Shown here in pieces: positions 36,116 through 45,678 of a stretch of DNA of 52,500 nt (within the stretch, counting starts at the first letter, position 1; each line of letters begins with the position of its first letter). The stretch is from Chromera velia (lineage: Eukaryota; Sar; Chromeraceae): positions 1-52,500 of the forward strand of contig JAHBMJ010004741.1 of NCBI GenBank assembly GCA_018398765.1, given 5' to 3'. The translations under genes and the position numbers were made by a program. The notes under the pieces were generated by a model. The model did no database searches. It was not told where the DNA came from and worked only from the letters and a program-made list of their open reading frames with translations.

Positions 36116-38031
36116 CGGAAGATCAGATAGGGACATGCTAAGGAATATTCCCTTTCCTTCAAAGTTTCTAAGGCTTTCATTTCATTCACAGACTAATACG
36201 CAGAACATTCAAATTTGTGCAGTGCAAAAAAAGGCAGTGGCCCTGGGCAGTGACCCCAAAGCAGGTAAACAACCCAGAGAGTTTTGAGTGTGATTTCAAG
36301 CAAGCAGACCTCGGTGCACCGCCTGGTGGTTGTACAAAGGAATATGCAGGCAAACACACACCGAAAAACAACCATACACACTAGCATACACAGGCTCTGC
36401 AGTAGAGTGGAGCAGGAATGTTACAGAGCTTTTCAGAGGAAGCTCTTACGTACATATAAAAACACACGAAGCAGAAAGGCCGACACAATGAAATACATCA
36501 TGGATGTAGTCCTGCTAAAGCTTTGAAGCACAAGCTGCCCACATTCTCTCTCTCTCTCTCCCTCTCTCTCTCTCTCTGTCTCACTCTCGCTCTCGCTCTT
36601 GCTCTCACTTTCGCTCTCTCTCTCTCTGTGCTTCCTGGCCTCATACACATATGCATACACCTACATACAATGTCATACAGACAAACATATGGAGAAGCAG
36701 ACAGATAGGTAGGCAGGTGAGCAGGTGGGCAGGCAGGCAAACAGGCCATATTTTTATTCCAGGGGAGGGGAATTTTTTTACAGACAGCAAGACAGACCTA
36801 GAAGATAGACAAATTGTCAGTTACTGTGACTGTCTGTTACTGCCAGTCGATCAGTGGGTTAGTCAGTCAGTCAGGCAGTCAGTCAGCCAGTCTTTTGCCC
36901 TTGCGCTTCTCCTCAGAGTCTCAACACTCCTGCACTCAATCAATGTGCACCCGGTCACTCAAAAGAGACGAATTTCAATATACACATAGCCTAAGAGACA
37001 CAGAAAAATGTGGAACGGAGAAAGCCGGACAGAGCATGCGAAGATAAAACCACATTATAGACTGGCATCCACGCACATAAATACCGGAAAAATTTGTCTA
37101 CAGGGGCACCGTGTATCGAAACGAGTATCGTAGACAGCAACGGGGGAATACTTTAAGACAGATATGTAGACGGACACGGAAACCTAACACGCCTACTCAT
37201 TCATCCATTTACTCAAAGACATAAGGATTCACAGCCCAAAGTCAGTACAGACAGGAAATCACATATATTGCATGGCAGGCTCAAACAGGGTGAATAGAGC
37301 TAGAGGAAAGCCATAGGTGCCCGGGTTCAGCAGCTCACTCGCGGCAGAGAGTCGCATACGTTTGCTAGTAGATTGTCTTTGACTGTCTCCCTTTCATTTA
37401 TGGAGTCAAATAAACAGGAGGAATACGAAGACAGGAACAGATTGACCACTCACCTTTCTTTAGAGTAGGACAGATGGAGACCTGACCAAAGGGCAGATCT
37501 GCTTAGTCCGGAAACAATATGAAACTCACAACAGACAGATTGAGATGCGTGGAGACGGCGTTTGAAGAGTAGTGTTTTCATCCAGCTCTCACTCACTGTC
37601 ATACCCACGTCCGTCATTAAGTTGAAAATTTCTCTCATCTGCTCACCCACATTACAAAGTCTGACAAAGCTGTCGAACAGCGCATCTGATAGCGCATCTG
37701 AATTCAGACCTCAGAGGCGGTCGAATTCAATCATTTCAATCAATGATATGCATACACAAAATTTTTACTGCACGGTCCCGTAAGGCGTTTGCGACCCGAA
37801 ATATAAGGAAGTACGTAAGTGGCGCGCGTGCGAAATTCGGTGTAGGGGGCGGGGCTCACCTTTACTTTTTTCCTTTCGGTTTGGGCTACAGATACCATGG
37901 CTCGGGGGCCATGGCATATTGCAGCTAGGCGCCGAAAAGTGACAAAAACTGAGAGCTCGTCACAACATACACACGCAGTGTTCAAATTTTCCGCGTACAT
38001 ATGCATAAGCCCGTACCCTTGATTAATTTCC

Positions 38032-38066
<35 letters not shown>

Positions 38067-38910
38067 AAAATGGCTGAAGGATGCCTAGAGACTCAAAAAG
38101 CCTCGCCAGAAGCCTACAGACTACAATTAAAATGTTAGCGCGGCGAAGCCGCTCTCCTATCCAGATCTGCATAAAGGCCTCTTTACATGCCTAAATGAAA
38201 TCAAAATAAATCAAAAAACCAAAAACATCATCACTTCAGTTAATTTCAGCTAGAATTTCAGTCTAAAAACTATAGTGGATCAAAAATAACTGCAATTATT
38301 TTGTGTAATCGTATCGTAAAATTGTCTTGATTTCAGTTTTAGTTAGTTTTAGTCTGTGTACTAGTCTGTTGTAGTCTATTGTAGTCTGTATAAGTGTCTA
38401 TTTTCCATAGTTCTCGGACTGTTCTCCATATCATATCTTCTCTCTCAGACTCTCACTGCATGCATACATATTCAATGAGTTTCAATTCGTGCATATAAAA
38501 AATAAGAATTAAGAAAAGACGACAATAAAAAAAAACAAATTATGTCTGCAAAAACCCAGAAATTTAATTAGAAATTTAAAGAAATTTGAACTAGAATTTA
38601 AAACGGGAATTCCGAAGATTTAAATTATAATTAGAATTTGAGGAACAATTTAGAAAAATTTAAAAGAACTTGATTTTCTTAATTCAAGGACTTAAAAACA
38701 GAATTATAGAGAAATTTAGAAAAAGACGATGACGTACCATAATCTAGATGATAGTCTTCAAATGAAATCATAATTTTTTAAAAAATAAACCGTGCACCTT
38801 TTTTTGGGTACCTGATTTACAATTGAAAGCAAGTCCACATGCTACATGCAATTTGATGATGCAAATATGCAGTGCAGCCTCACCTTGCGGTTTTAAATAG
38901 AGGCGTCGTC
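34805..38910. other. Gene-poor region with microsatellites and an AT-rich island
   Basis: Upstream of the P450 start. It contains (CA)n at 35803-35850, (GA)n at 35862-35915 and 36043-36115, (CT)n at 36545-36632, gtca runs at 36857-36893, and (AT)n at 38036-38064. The last part, about 38065-38880, is AT-rich. A 7-bp inverted repeat (ccatggc/gccatgg, 37895-37914) lies in a GC-richer patch. No open frame has coding character; no P450 TATA box was recognised. Confidence 0.65.
38036..38064. repeat. (AT)n microsatellite
   Basis: About 14 uninterrupted at units at the border between the GC-richer 37.8-38.0 kb patch and the AT-rich island. Confidence 0.95.
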
Positions 38911-38914
38911 TGCA

Positions 38915-39169
38915 GACCGGCCGCAGCTGACCGACGCCGTGCAGTGCGCTTCAAAGTTCCGGGGCTCCTCGCTCTACTTCTACATGGACCTGCCGGGGCC
39001 CTTGCTCTCAGATAGAGGCTCTCTCTCTCTCTCTCTCCCTCCACACACCCCTCCCCGATAGATCCTTCTCTGTCTGTGCGGCGGTGTCCTTCCCTCTTCC
39101 CGTCCTCACCTCCGGCCCTCGGTTGCATTCATGCTCGACCGGGTCTACATGCCCCCCATGATCGAGTGA
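38915..39169 (+). pseudogene. Possible gene fragment (two short exon-like pieces)
   Basis: A GC-rich patch starts abruptly at about 38900 after AT-rich DNA, behind a cgtctgcag acceptor-like site (38906-38914). One frame reads QLTDAVQCASKFRGSSLYFY (38924-38983) and continues MDLPGP. After a (CT)n stretch and a gtgcggc segment, a second frame reads SVAFMLDRVYMPPMIE and ends in TGA at about 39167-39169. The amino-acid make-up looks like protein, but no upstream exons are seen in the AT-rich DNA to the left. It may be a truncated copy or the 3' end of an undetected gene. The family is not recognised. Confidence 0.25.
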
Positions 39170-39428
39170 TGATCGAGTGTTTGTGTCGATCCGCCCTCAT
39201 GCATGCAGGCTGTGTCCCCCCCCCGTTGATGATTCATTTCCCTGTCCCCTCCCTGCCCGCTTGATCAATGACACGCCCGCGACAACGTTCAGATCGAGAG
39301 CCTTCGATTCATCCTTTGATTGAGCTAGCTGCACGAGAAGGGAGCTAGAGTCTTTGAAGAGAGTCTGCATGAGGGCCGGCTTCGAAGAGAGAGAAGGCGT
39401 CCGGCCGTCGAATCAATTCTGAAGACAA

Positions 39429-39532
39429 TTAATGCTGCATGCATGGGAACGGATCGAGTGCGTGGCGGTGCATGCGTCTGTAGTCACTCAAGAGACGCAA
39501 CTTGTCACTCAAGTCCGCACCGTTACCGGGAC
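39429..39532 (-). other. Weak exon candidate
   Basis: Behind a CAACAG acceptor (39533-39535, minus sense) one frame reads GNGADLSDKLRLLSDYRRMH and then ends at a stop at 39429. Composition is protein-like but nothing else of a gene is visible, because a (CA)n tract and purine repeats lie upstream. It could equally be chance. Confidence 0.15.
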
Positions 39533-39635
39533 CTGTTGAATACGCTCGGAAAAAAGTTAGTTGACAAGTCTTAAACGTCAGGAAGGAAGGAAGGGAGGAA
39601 GAAAGAAAGAAAGAAACAAACAAACAAACAAGAAG

Positions 39636-39636
<1 letters not shown>

Positions 39637-39668
<32 letters not shown>
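39637..39668. repeat. (CA)n microsatellite
   Basis: About 16 ca units preceded by gaaa and caaa tetranucleotide blocks. Confidence 0.95.
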
Positions 39669-39669
<1 letters not shown>

Positions 39670-39740
39670 TTACACACAAGAGAAACAAATACACAAACAA
39701 AGAACGAATGAATGAAGGCAGACTGCAGATAGGGATACCG

Positions 39741-40340
39741 AAGAATATGTGTGTCAGACAGACCGACGGACGCCGTGCAGCGTTTGTCTGTCTGGTTTTC
39801 GGCTTATCCTCTCTCTCTCCAGAACGTACGTACGTTACGGGTGCAACTCCCGCTTCTCTTAGGGGGGAGACGGAGTGAATGAAAGGGAAAAAACCGTGCA
39901 CGGTTGTCTCTCCCAGATCCTGAAAGAAAGAAACAAAAGAAAAGACCAAGAGACCGACCGATCCATTCCTACAACGGGGCACACGCAGGACACAGCGAAT
40001 AAGAGAGAGAGGAGTGATCGAGTTGACAATGAAACTGTCAAGCTGGTTTGAGTTTCACGAAGCCCGTCTTTAAGCTTGGTGACCCTTCCTTCACACCCTC
40101 TCTTTGCCTTTCTTTCTTTTCCACCTACAGCCGTCCGTTTTTCATCAAGATGAGGGAAGGGAAGCGATGGGAAGGGAAGGGAAGGGAAGGGAAGGGGGGA
40201 AGAAACCTCTGGAAGGGAGAGGTGGACAAAAAAGATCTGAATTCAGAGCCTTTGAATTCTTTCATACACGGATACTTGTACTTTTTTCCCCTTTCAGTTG
40301 TTCTCTTGGAGGGAGACAGATAGACAAAGAAAGAGCGAGA
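39741..40340. repeat. Duplicated 0.6-kb block, copy A1
   Basis: Near-identical in direct orientation to 41584-42182 (offset about 1843 bp). Matching includes gtgtgtcagacagaccgacg at 39749/41592, aacgtacgtacgttacgggt, the caagctggtttgagtttcac segment and the (gggaa)n run near 40160-40196. Differences are mostly small indels in simple runs. No open frame is conserved in a convincing way between copies. Confidence 0.85.
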
Positions 40341-41357
40341 GAGAGATAGACAGTCCCCAAGCAGACCCTACGGGCCAGCACCTCTCTTTCTCTGAATGCA
40401 TCTCTCTTAATTCCCCTCTTCTATAAAATTTATACGCCTTCACGCAGTGAGTTTTCCGCTACGGGTGCAAATGCCGCCCTTTTTCATTGTCTTTACTTTG
40501 CCTTCATGCCTCTTCATGATTGTCCAGTGCCATGCAGTCTCCTTCCGTCCTTCCGTCCTGTCCTTCCCCCTCCTGCTGCCTAGCTTCCCCAGTTGCTGCT
40601 CTCTCTTGTCTCTCAAGAGAGCGCCGCAAGTAGAATTCTACACGGAGTCGAGCGACGCACCAGACTGAAGGTTGAGACAGATCGAGAGTGAAAATTTAAA
40701 GAAAGAGAGAGGCCGTAACTCTCAGGCCAGAGGGGAGACGCAAGGCAAAGAAAGAAAGTCGAAAAGGGGAAGAGGTCAACCAAAGTGAACAAAAAAAAGA
40801 AACGGAAAATACTTCTTCTTCTACGTACCCTCCCCGCCTGCATGCTGTTAGGTTTCTTCCACACATTCCCATGCAGGAATCACGCAAACGGATTGCATGA
40901 AGGACACCCCTGGCTCACGTACGCACGCACGGAAGAGCAAAAACAAAAACAGGCCAACGGCAGAACGAAACCAACATGCGCTGCAAATGCGAATCGCCTT
41001 TCCTTGGTTTTCTTCTCTGCTCTCTGTTTCGTGGATTTGTGCCAGGGAGGGACCACTGCCCTGCTCCCCTCCCTCTCTTCCCCCCTCCCCTCCTCTTTCG
41101 TAAAGCATGCATCTCATTGAATGCGTCTACTGCTGTGAATTACCGAACCTAGCTTGGGAATTTAAACAAACAATGCATCGATCCATCGATGATCGATCGA
41201 ATCGCACGAGGAAGCCTCCCTCTGCTGCTGCCGATCACAAACAAACAGCTCTTGTCGAAGACGCTAGGCCCACATCGAGCGTAGGTATGTCGGCGTGTGT
41301 GTGTGTATGTGTCTGTGTGTCCCCTTTGTGGACTCGCGTTCCTTTTTCCTTCTGCAA

Positions 41358-41531
41358 GAACCTGAAGAGCGCCCCAAAGACAATCCTGGAAGGCCAGCGA
41401 TCTCAGCCTTGCAGGGGAAAACAAAAGGAAAGAACAAGAAAGGAAAGGAAGGGACTGGTCGTAGGAACGGAGACGAAGATGGAAGTGGAAGAAGAGAAGC
41501 GGTTAAACCTTTGCTCTCCAGGCCAGCATGA
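41358..41531 (+). other. Weak exon candidate, Lys/Gly/Glu-rich
   Basis: After a pyrimidine-rich ttccttctgcaag site, a frame reads NPGRPAISALQGKTKGKNKK, continues basic and acidic, and ends in TGA at 41529-41531. It lies between the two copies of the 0.6-kb duplication. There is no recognisable domain and no partner exons were identified. It could be a 3' exon of an unrecognised gene or chance. Confidence 0.15.
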
Positions 41532-41583
41532 TCCGTAACGCATTACAGCCTTCCACGCTCCACAGGCACCCCCCGGTACCTGT

Positions 41584-42180
41584 GAAGAATGGTGTGTCAG
41601 ACAGACCGACGGACGCCGTGCAGCGTTTGTCTGTCTGGTTTTCGGCTTATCCTCTCTCTCCAGAACGTACGTACGTTACGGGTGCAACTCCCGCTTCTCT
41701 CAGGGGGGAGACGGAGTGAATGAATGAAAGTGAAAAAACCGTGGTTGTCTCTCCCAGGTCCGGAAAGAAAGAAACAAAAGAAAAAGACCAAGAGACCGAC
41801 CGATCCATTCCTACAACGGGGCACACGCAGGACACAGCGAATAAGAGAGAGAGGAGTGATCGAGTTGACAATGAAACTGTCAAGCTGGTTTGAGTTTCAC
41901 GAAGCCCGTCTTTAAGCTTGGTGACCCTTCCTTCACACCCTCTCTTTGCCTTTCTTTCTTTTCCACCTACAGCCGTCCGTTTTTCATCAAGATGAGGGAA
42001 AGGAAGCGATGGGAAGGGAAGGGAAGGGAAGGGAAGGGAAGGGGGGAAGAAACCTCTGGAAGGGAGAGGAGGACGAAGAAGATCTGAATTCAGAGCCTTT
42101 GAATTCTTTCATACACGGATACTTGTACTTTTTTCCCCTTTCAGTTGTTCTCTTGGAGGGAGACAGACAAAGAAAGAGCG

Positions 42181-42182
<2 letters not shown>
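41584..42182. repeat. Duplicated 0.6-kb block, copy A2
   Basis: Second direct copy of the block at 39741-40340, ending in a (GA)n run (42184-42217). The (gggaa)n tract is one unit longer than in A1. Confidence 0.85.
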
Positions 42183-42218
<36 letters not shown>

Positions 42219-42814
42219 GAATGCCACCGAGCTCGCGCGAGCAGCCGCAGCTCTACGTGGATTGACGTCACATCGCTGTGCATGCAGTCTGGCTGGCTGG
42301 CTGGCTGGCTGTTTGTGTCGAGAAGGCGCTGTTGACTAGAGGGTAGGTCTTCAGGAGTGATGTGCAAGGGGCTGTCTCTCTGTGCTGTTGGGTAAGGGAG
42401 GTGAAGAGACCGGATGTCTTTGCTGTTGGAGAAGGATACGGCAGTGCGGGCTGTGCAGCCTGGGTCACTCACTCCTTGTGAGAAGAGTCAGGGAACGACT
42501 CAAGCACCACTAAGGGGCGTTTCCCTTTTCTCTTCTCTTCACTTCTCTTCTTGCCCCTTCTTTTCGTTTCCCTAGAGTCTGCCCTGCCCCCCTCTTCCCT
42601 GCAAAGTTCAGAATAAAATTTGCCCTTTCACCCCCCCGTCAATCTTCTCAAGATCCGGTCCTCGAACTCACTGTGTCTCCCAGAATACCTTCCTTCCCCT
42701 CCCCCCCCCCTGGAAGGAAGACGGTGTACAGTCCCCAGGAATGAAATTCTCTTGCTCCCTCCTCAAAGCGAGGGCTCTCTCTGTTCCCCTCATTCCCACG
42801 TCTGCCTTGAGAGG

Positions 42815-42844
42815 AGAGGAGAGGAGAGGAGAGGAGAGGAGAGA
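42815..42844. repeat. (GGAGA)n pentanucleotide run
   Basis: Six units of gagga/gagag just after a CT-rich segment. The surrounding 42.2-43.2 kb holds no supported gene. Confidence 0.9.
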
Positions 42845-43294
42845 AATTTGAGGATCGAAAGAAAATAAAGGATGCGACGTGATCTTATCTCGTTTTTTCT
42901 GCCCTATTTTGTCTCTTTTTTTTTTCGCCTCTTTGCTCTTTGTTTTTCTCTTCAGTGCACGCGCAAGGCAAGTTCGTTTGTCTTTTGATATTCCTCTCCC
43001 CTTCTAGCAGTCAGAGAGACCAATCCTCTCTCCGGCCTCTCATGTCTTCTTCCTTCACCCCCTCTGCCGCTCAAAACTCCAACAGGCAGGGCAGAACAAA
43101 GAGAGAAACCGCCTCGGGCAATTGTTTGCCATTCATTTAATCGAATTGCCTTCCTTCCCCTCCACTTCTACCTCGCTTCCTTCTTTCCTTCGTCTTCTGA
43201 GGATCCATGCAGATCGAAGTCGCCGCTAGTACTATACATGAAGACATTGGACACACAACGATCGATAGAAAGAGACTGGGGAAGGCTGGTAGAT

Positions 43295-44008
43295 TCAGAT
43301 TTAATTTACTTCCAAGAGAAAGACGTCTCCCTCCTTACACCAGACCCACCCCCACCGTTTAATTCCCGCTGACTGTCCCCCTCCCCTTTGACGTCATCAA
43401 AGCCTCACAGCACAACTTGCAGAGAAAGAAAACACCCCAAAGAACAAACAGAAGAAGGGAAGAGGAGAGGAAAAGGTCGATTGTCCAAAAAGGGTGGAAT
43501 GACAACGGAACTTCTTTTGTCCCGTTTGATTGAATGATTGATTGATTGAATGATGAACGGACGAAAGTACTCATGGATGATGGTCTAGTTGCTGATTGAT
43601 CAATCTGCCTAGAAAGACAGACAGACACAGCCAGCCTTTCGACAACAACGCACGATCGAGGGCTGACAGGCAGGGATCGAGCTGGAGTGTGTGTTTCCTT
43701 TTTTTCTTTCTGCCGTGCTATGTTTTGGTTTTTTCTTTGTTTCTCTACTCTGCTGGTGTTTGGTTCTTCTATACCGACGATCGGGGACTGACAGACAGGC
43801 AGCCGGAACATACGTGATTTCTCTTTGCTCCTCTTTTTCTTGACAGACTGTATGCTTGTTTCTTTGTTTCTCTTCTGTGCCTTTTTTCGCTTCTTGGTTT
43901 CTTAAAGTTCGTGACAGAGGTTGAGAAGAAGAGCTGGACAGGAACAAACGAGAAAAGAGGGAAAGAGAGGGACAGACAGACAGGGCACGCCCCGCCCAAC
44001 ACTCCCCT
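43295..44008. repeat. Tandemly duplicated 0.7-kb block, copy B1
   Basis: About 713 bp nearly identical to 44710-45420 in direct orientation (offset 1412-1415). Both begin with cagatttaatttacttccaa and end with cccgcccaacactccccta or acactcccct. Upstream of each copy a weaker similarity continues (tacatgaagacattgg at 43237 and 44394; ctcaaaactcca at 43071 and 44233). This suggests that a larger unit of about 1.4 kb was duplicated in tandem and that its left part then diverged. The open frames on minus inside are not supported as genes. Confidence 0.85.
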
Positions 44009-44041
44009 AGGAGAGACAAAAGAGAGACAAGCATGGTGAAG

Positions 44042-44078
<37 letters not shown>

Positions 44079-44408
44079 ATGATCCTTAAATCTGCTCAGA
44101 CAGCTAGTCCTTCATCGAACCTAGACGACAGTCAGACAGACCCTCCCCTCTCCCCCTTTCTCCTTTCGTCAGACCGATCCCAGCTGGCTCCTCGCCCTCT
44201 TGTGTCTCCCTCACCTAGCTCTTCTTCCTCTCAAAACTCCAAGCAGGCAGACCAGAGCAAAGGGAGAGACTGTCTAACAAATAGATGCCATTCAGGCATT
44301 GCCAATCGAGCAGCCTGGCATTCCTTCCGATTATGCCTGGCTTCCTTCTTTCGTTTTTCTTCTTCCGAAAAGAAGCCGCAGCTGCGAGTAGTCTACATGA
44401 AGACATTG

Positions 44409-44412
<4 letters not shown>

Positions 44413-44471
<59 letters not shown>
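44413..44471. repeat. (CA)n(GA)n microsatellite
   Basis: Compound dinucleotide tract of about 15 ca and 14 ga units, present in the second but not in the first larger duplicated unit (the first has only gacacaca). Confidence 0.95.
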
Positions 44472-44472
<1 letters not shown>

Positions 44473-44709
44473 TATGGGACAAGCGGGTCGATCGATCGAG
44501 TCTGGAGGGCCAGCAGATTGCCCCATGCAGATTTATTTCCTTGCAAGCAAGGAAGAAGGAACAAAGGAAGGAAGGAAGAGACATTTCTCCCTTCCCACAC
44601 CAGACCTACCCCTGCCCTCCCATGCTGACTGCCCTACCCTCCCTTTCCAGATCAAAGCCCCACACCCACATTGTCATAAAAGGAAAAGACCTCGAAAAAC
44701 GAGGTAAAT

Positions 44710-45420
44710 CCAGATTTAATTTACTTCCAAGAGAGAGACGTCTCCCTCCTTACACCAGACCCACCCCCACCGTTTAATTCCCGCTGACTGTCCCCCTCCC
44801 CTTTGACGTCATCAAAGCCTCACAGCACAACTTGCAGAGAAAGAAAACACCTCAAAGAACAAACAGAAGAAGGGAAGAGGAGAGGAAAAGGTCGATTGTC
44901 CAAAAAGGGTGGAATGACAACGGAACTTCTTTCGTCCCGTTTGATTGAATGATTGATTGATTGAATGATGAACGGACGAAAGTACTCATGGATGATGGTC
45001 TAGTTGCTGATTGATCAATCTGCCCAGACAGACAGACACAGCCAGCCTTTCGACAACAACGCACGATCGAGGGCTGACAGGCAGGGATCGAGCTGGAGTG
45101 TAGGTTTCGTTTTTTTCTTTTTGCCGTACTATGTTTTAGATTTTTTCTTTGTTTCTCTACTCTGCTGGTGTTTGGTTCTTCTATATCGACGATCGGGAAC
45201 TGACAGAGAGGCAGTTGAAACAAACATGATTTCTTTTCGCTCCTCTTTTTCTTGACAGACTGTATGCTTGTTTCTTTGTTTCTCTTCTGTGCCTTTTTTC
45301 GCTTCTTGGTTTCTTGAAGTTCGTGACAGAGGTTGAGAAGAAGAGCTGGACAGGAACAAACGAGAAAAGAGGGAAAGAGAGGGACAGACAGACAGGGCAC
45401 GCCCCGCCCAACACTCCCCT
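44710..45420. repeat. Tandemly duplicated 0.7-kb block, copy B2
   Basis: Second direct copy of 43295-44008. Substitutions and small indels are spread along the block without codon periodicity that I can see, and both copies retain the gattgattgaatgatgaacg segment and a shared tttgttctgttc-like pyrimidine flank. Confidence 0.85.
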
Positions 45421-45678
45421 TTCTCTCCTTCCATCAAACCAATCCCCTCTCATTTCGTTTGTTCTGTTCTTCTTCTTGGCGGAGAGAAGGATAGCGAGAG
45501 GAGAAGAAAAGAGAAGAGGAAGGAAAGACACAGAAAAACAGATTGTCTCTCTTCAGTCTGCACAAACAGCACTGTCTGGCAGAGAAAGCCCCCCCCCTCC
45601 CCCTCTCCCTCTCCTTCAACACAGTGACATTCAATCCTCCTCTCCCTCTGACCACCTCCGAGTCCCTCCCCTCCCCCC

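Noticed and set aside
37895..37914. Inverted repeat ccatggc/gccatgg as a regulatory hairpin
   Set aside because: The stem is only 7 bp and there is no neighbouring gene or terminator context; likely chance.
43359..45437. Minus-strand frames conserved in both copies of the 0.7-kb duplication
   Set aside because: Conservation simply follows recent duplication; frames contain repeat-like Ser/Leu/Phe runs, no start context and no domain.
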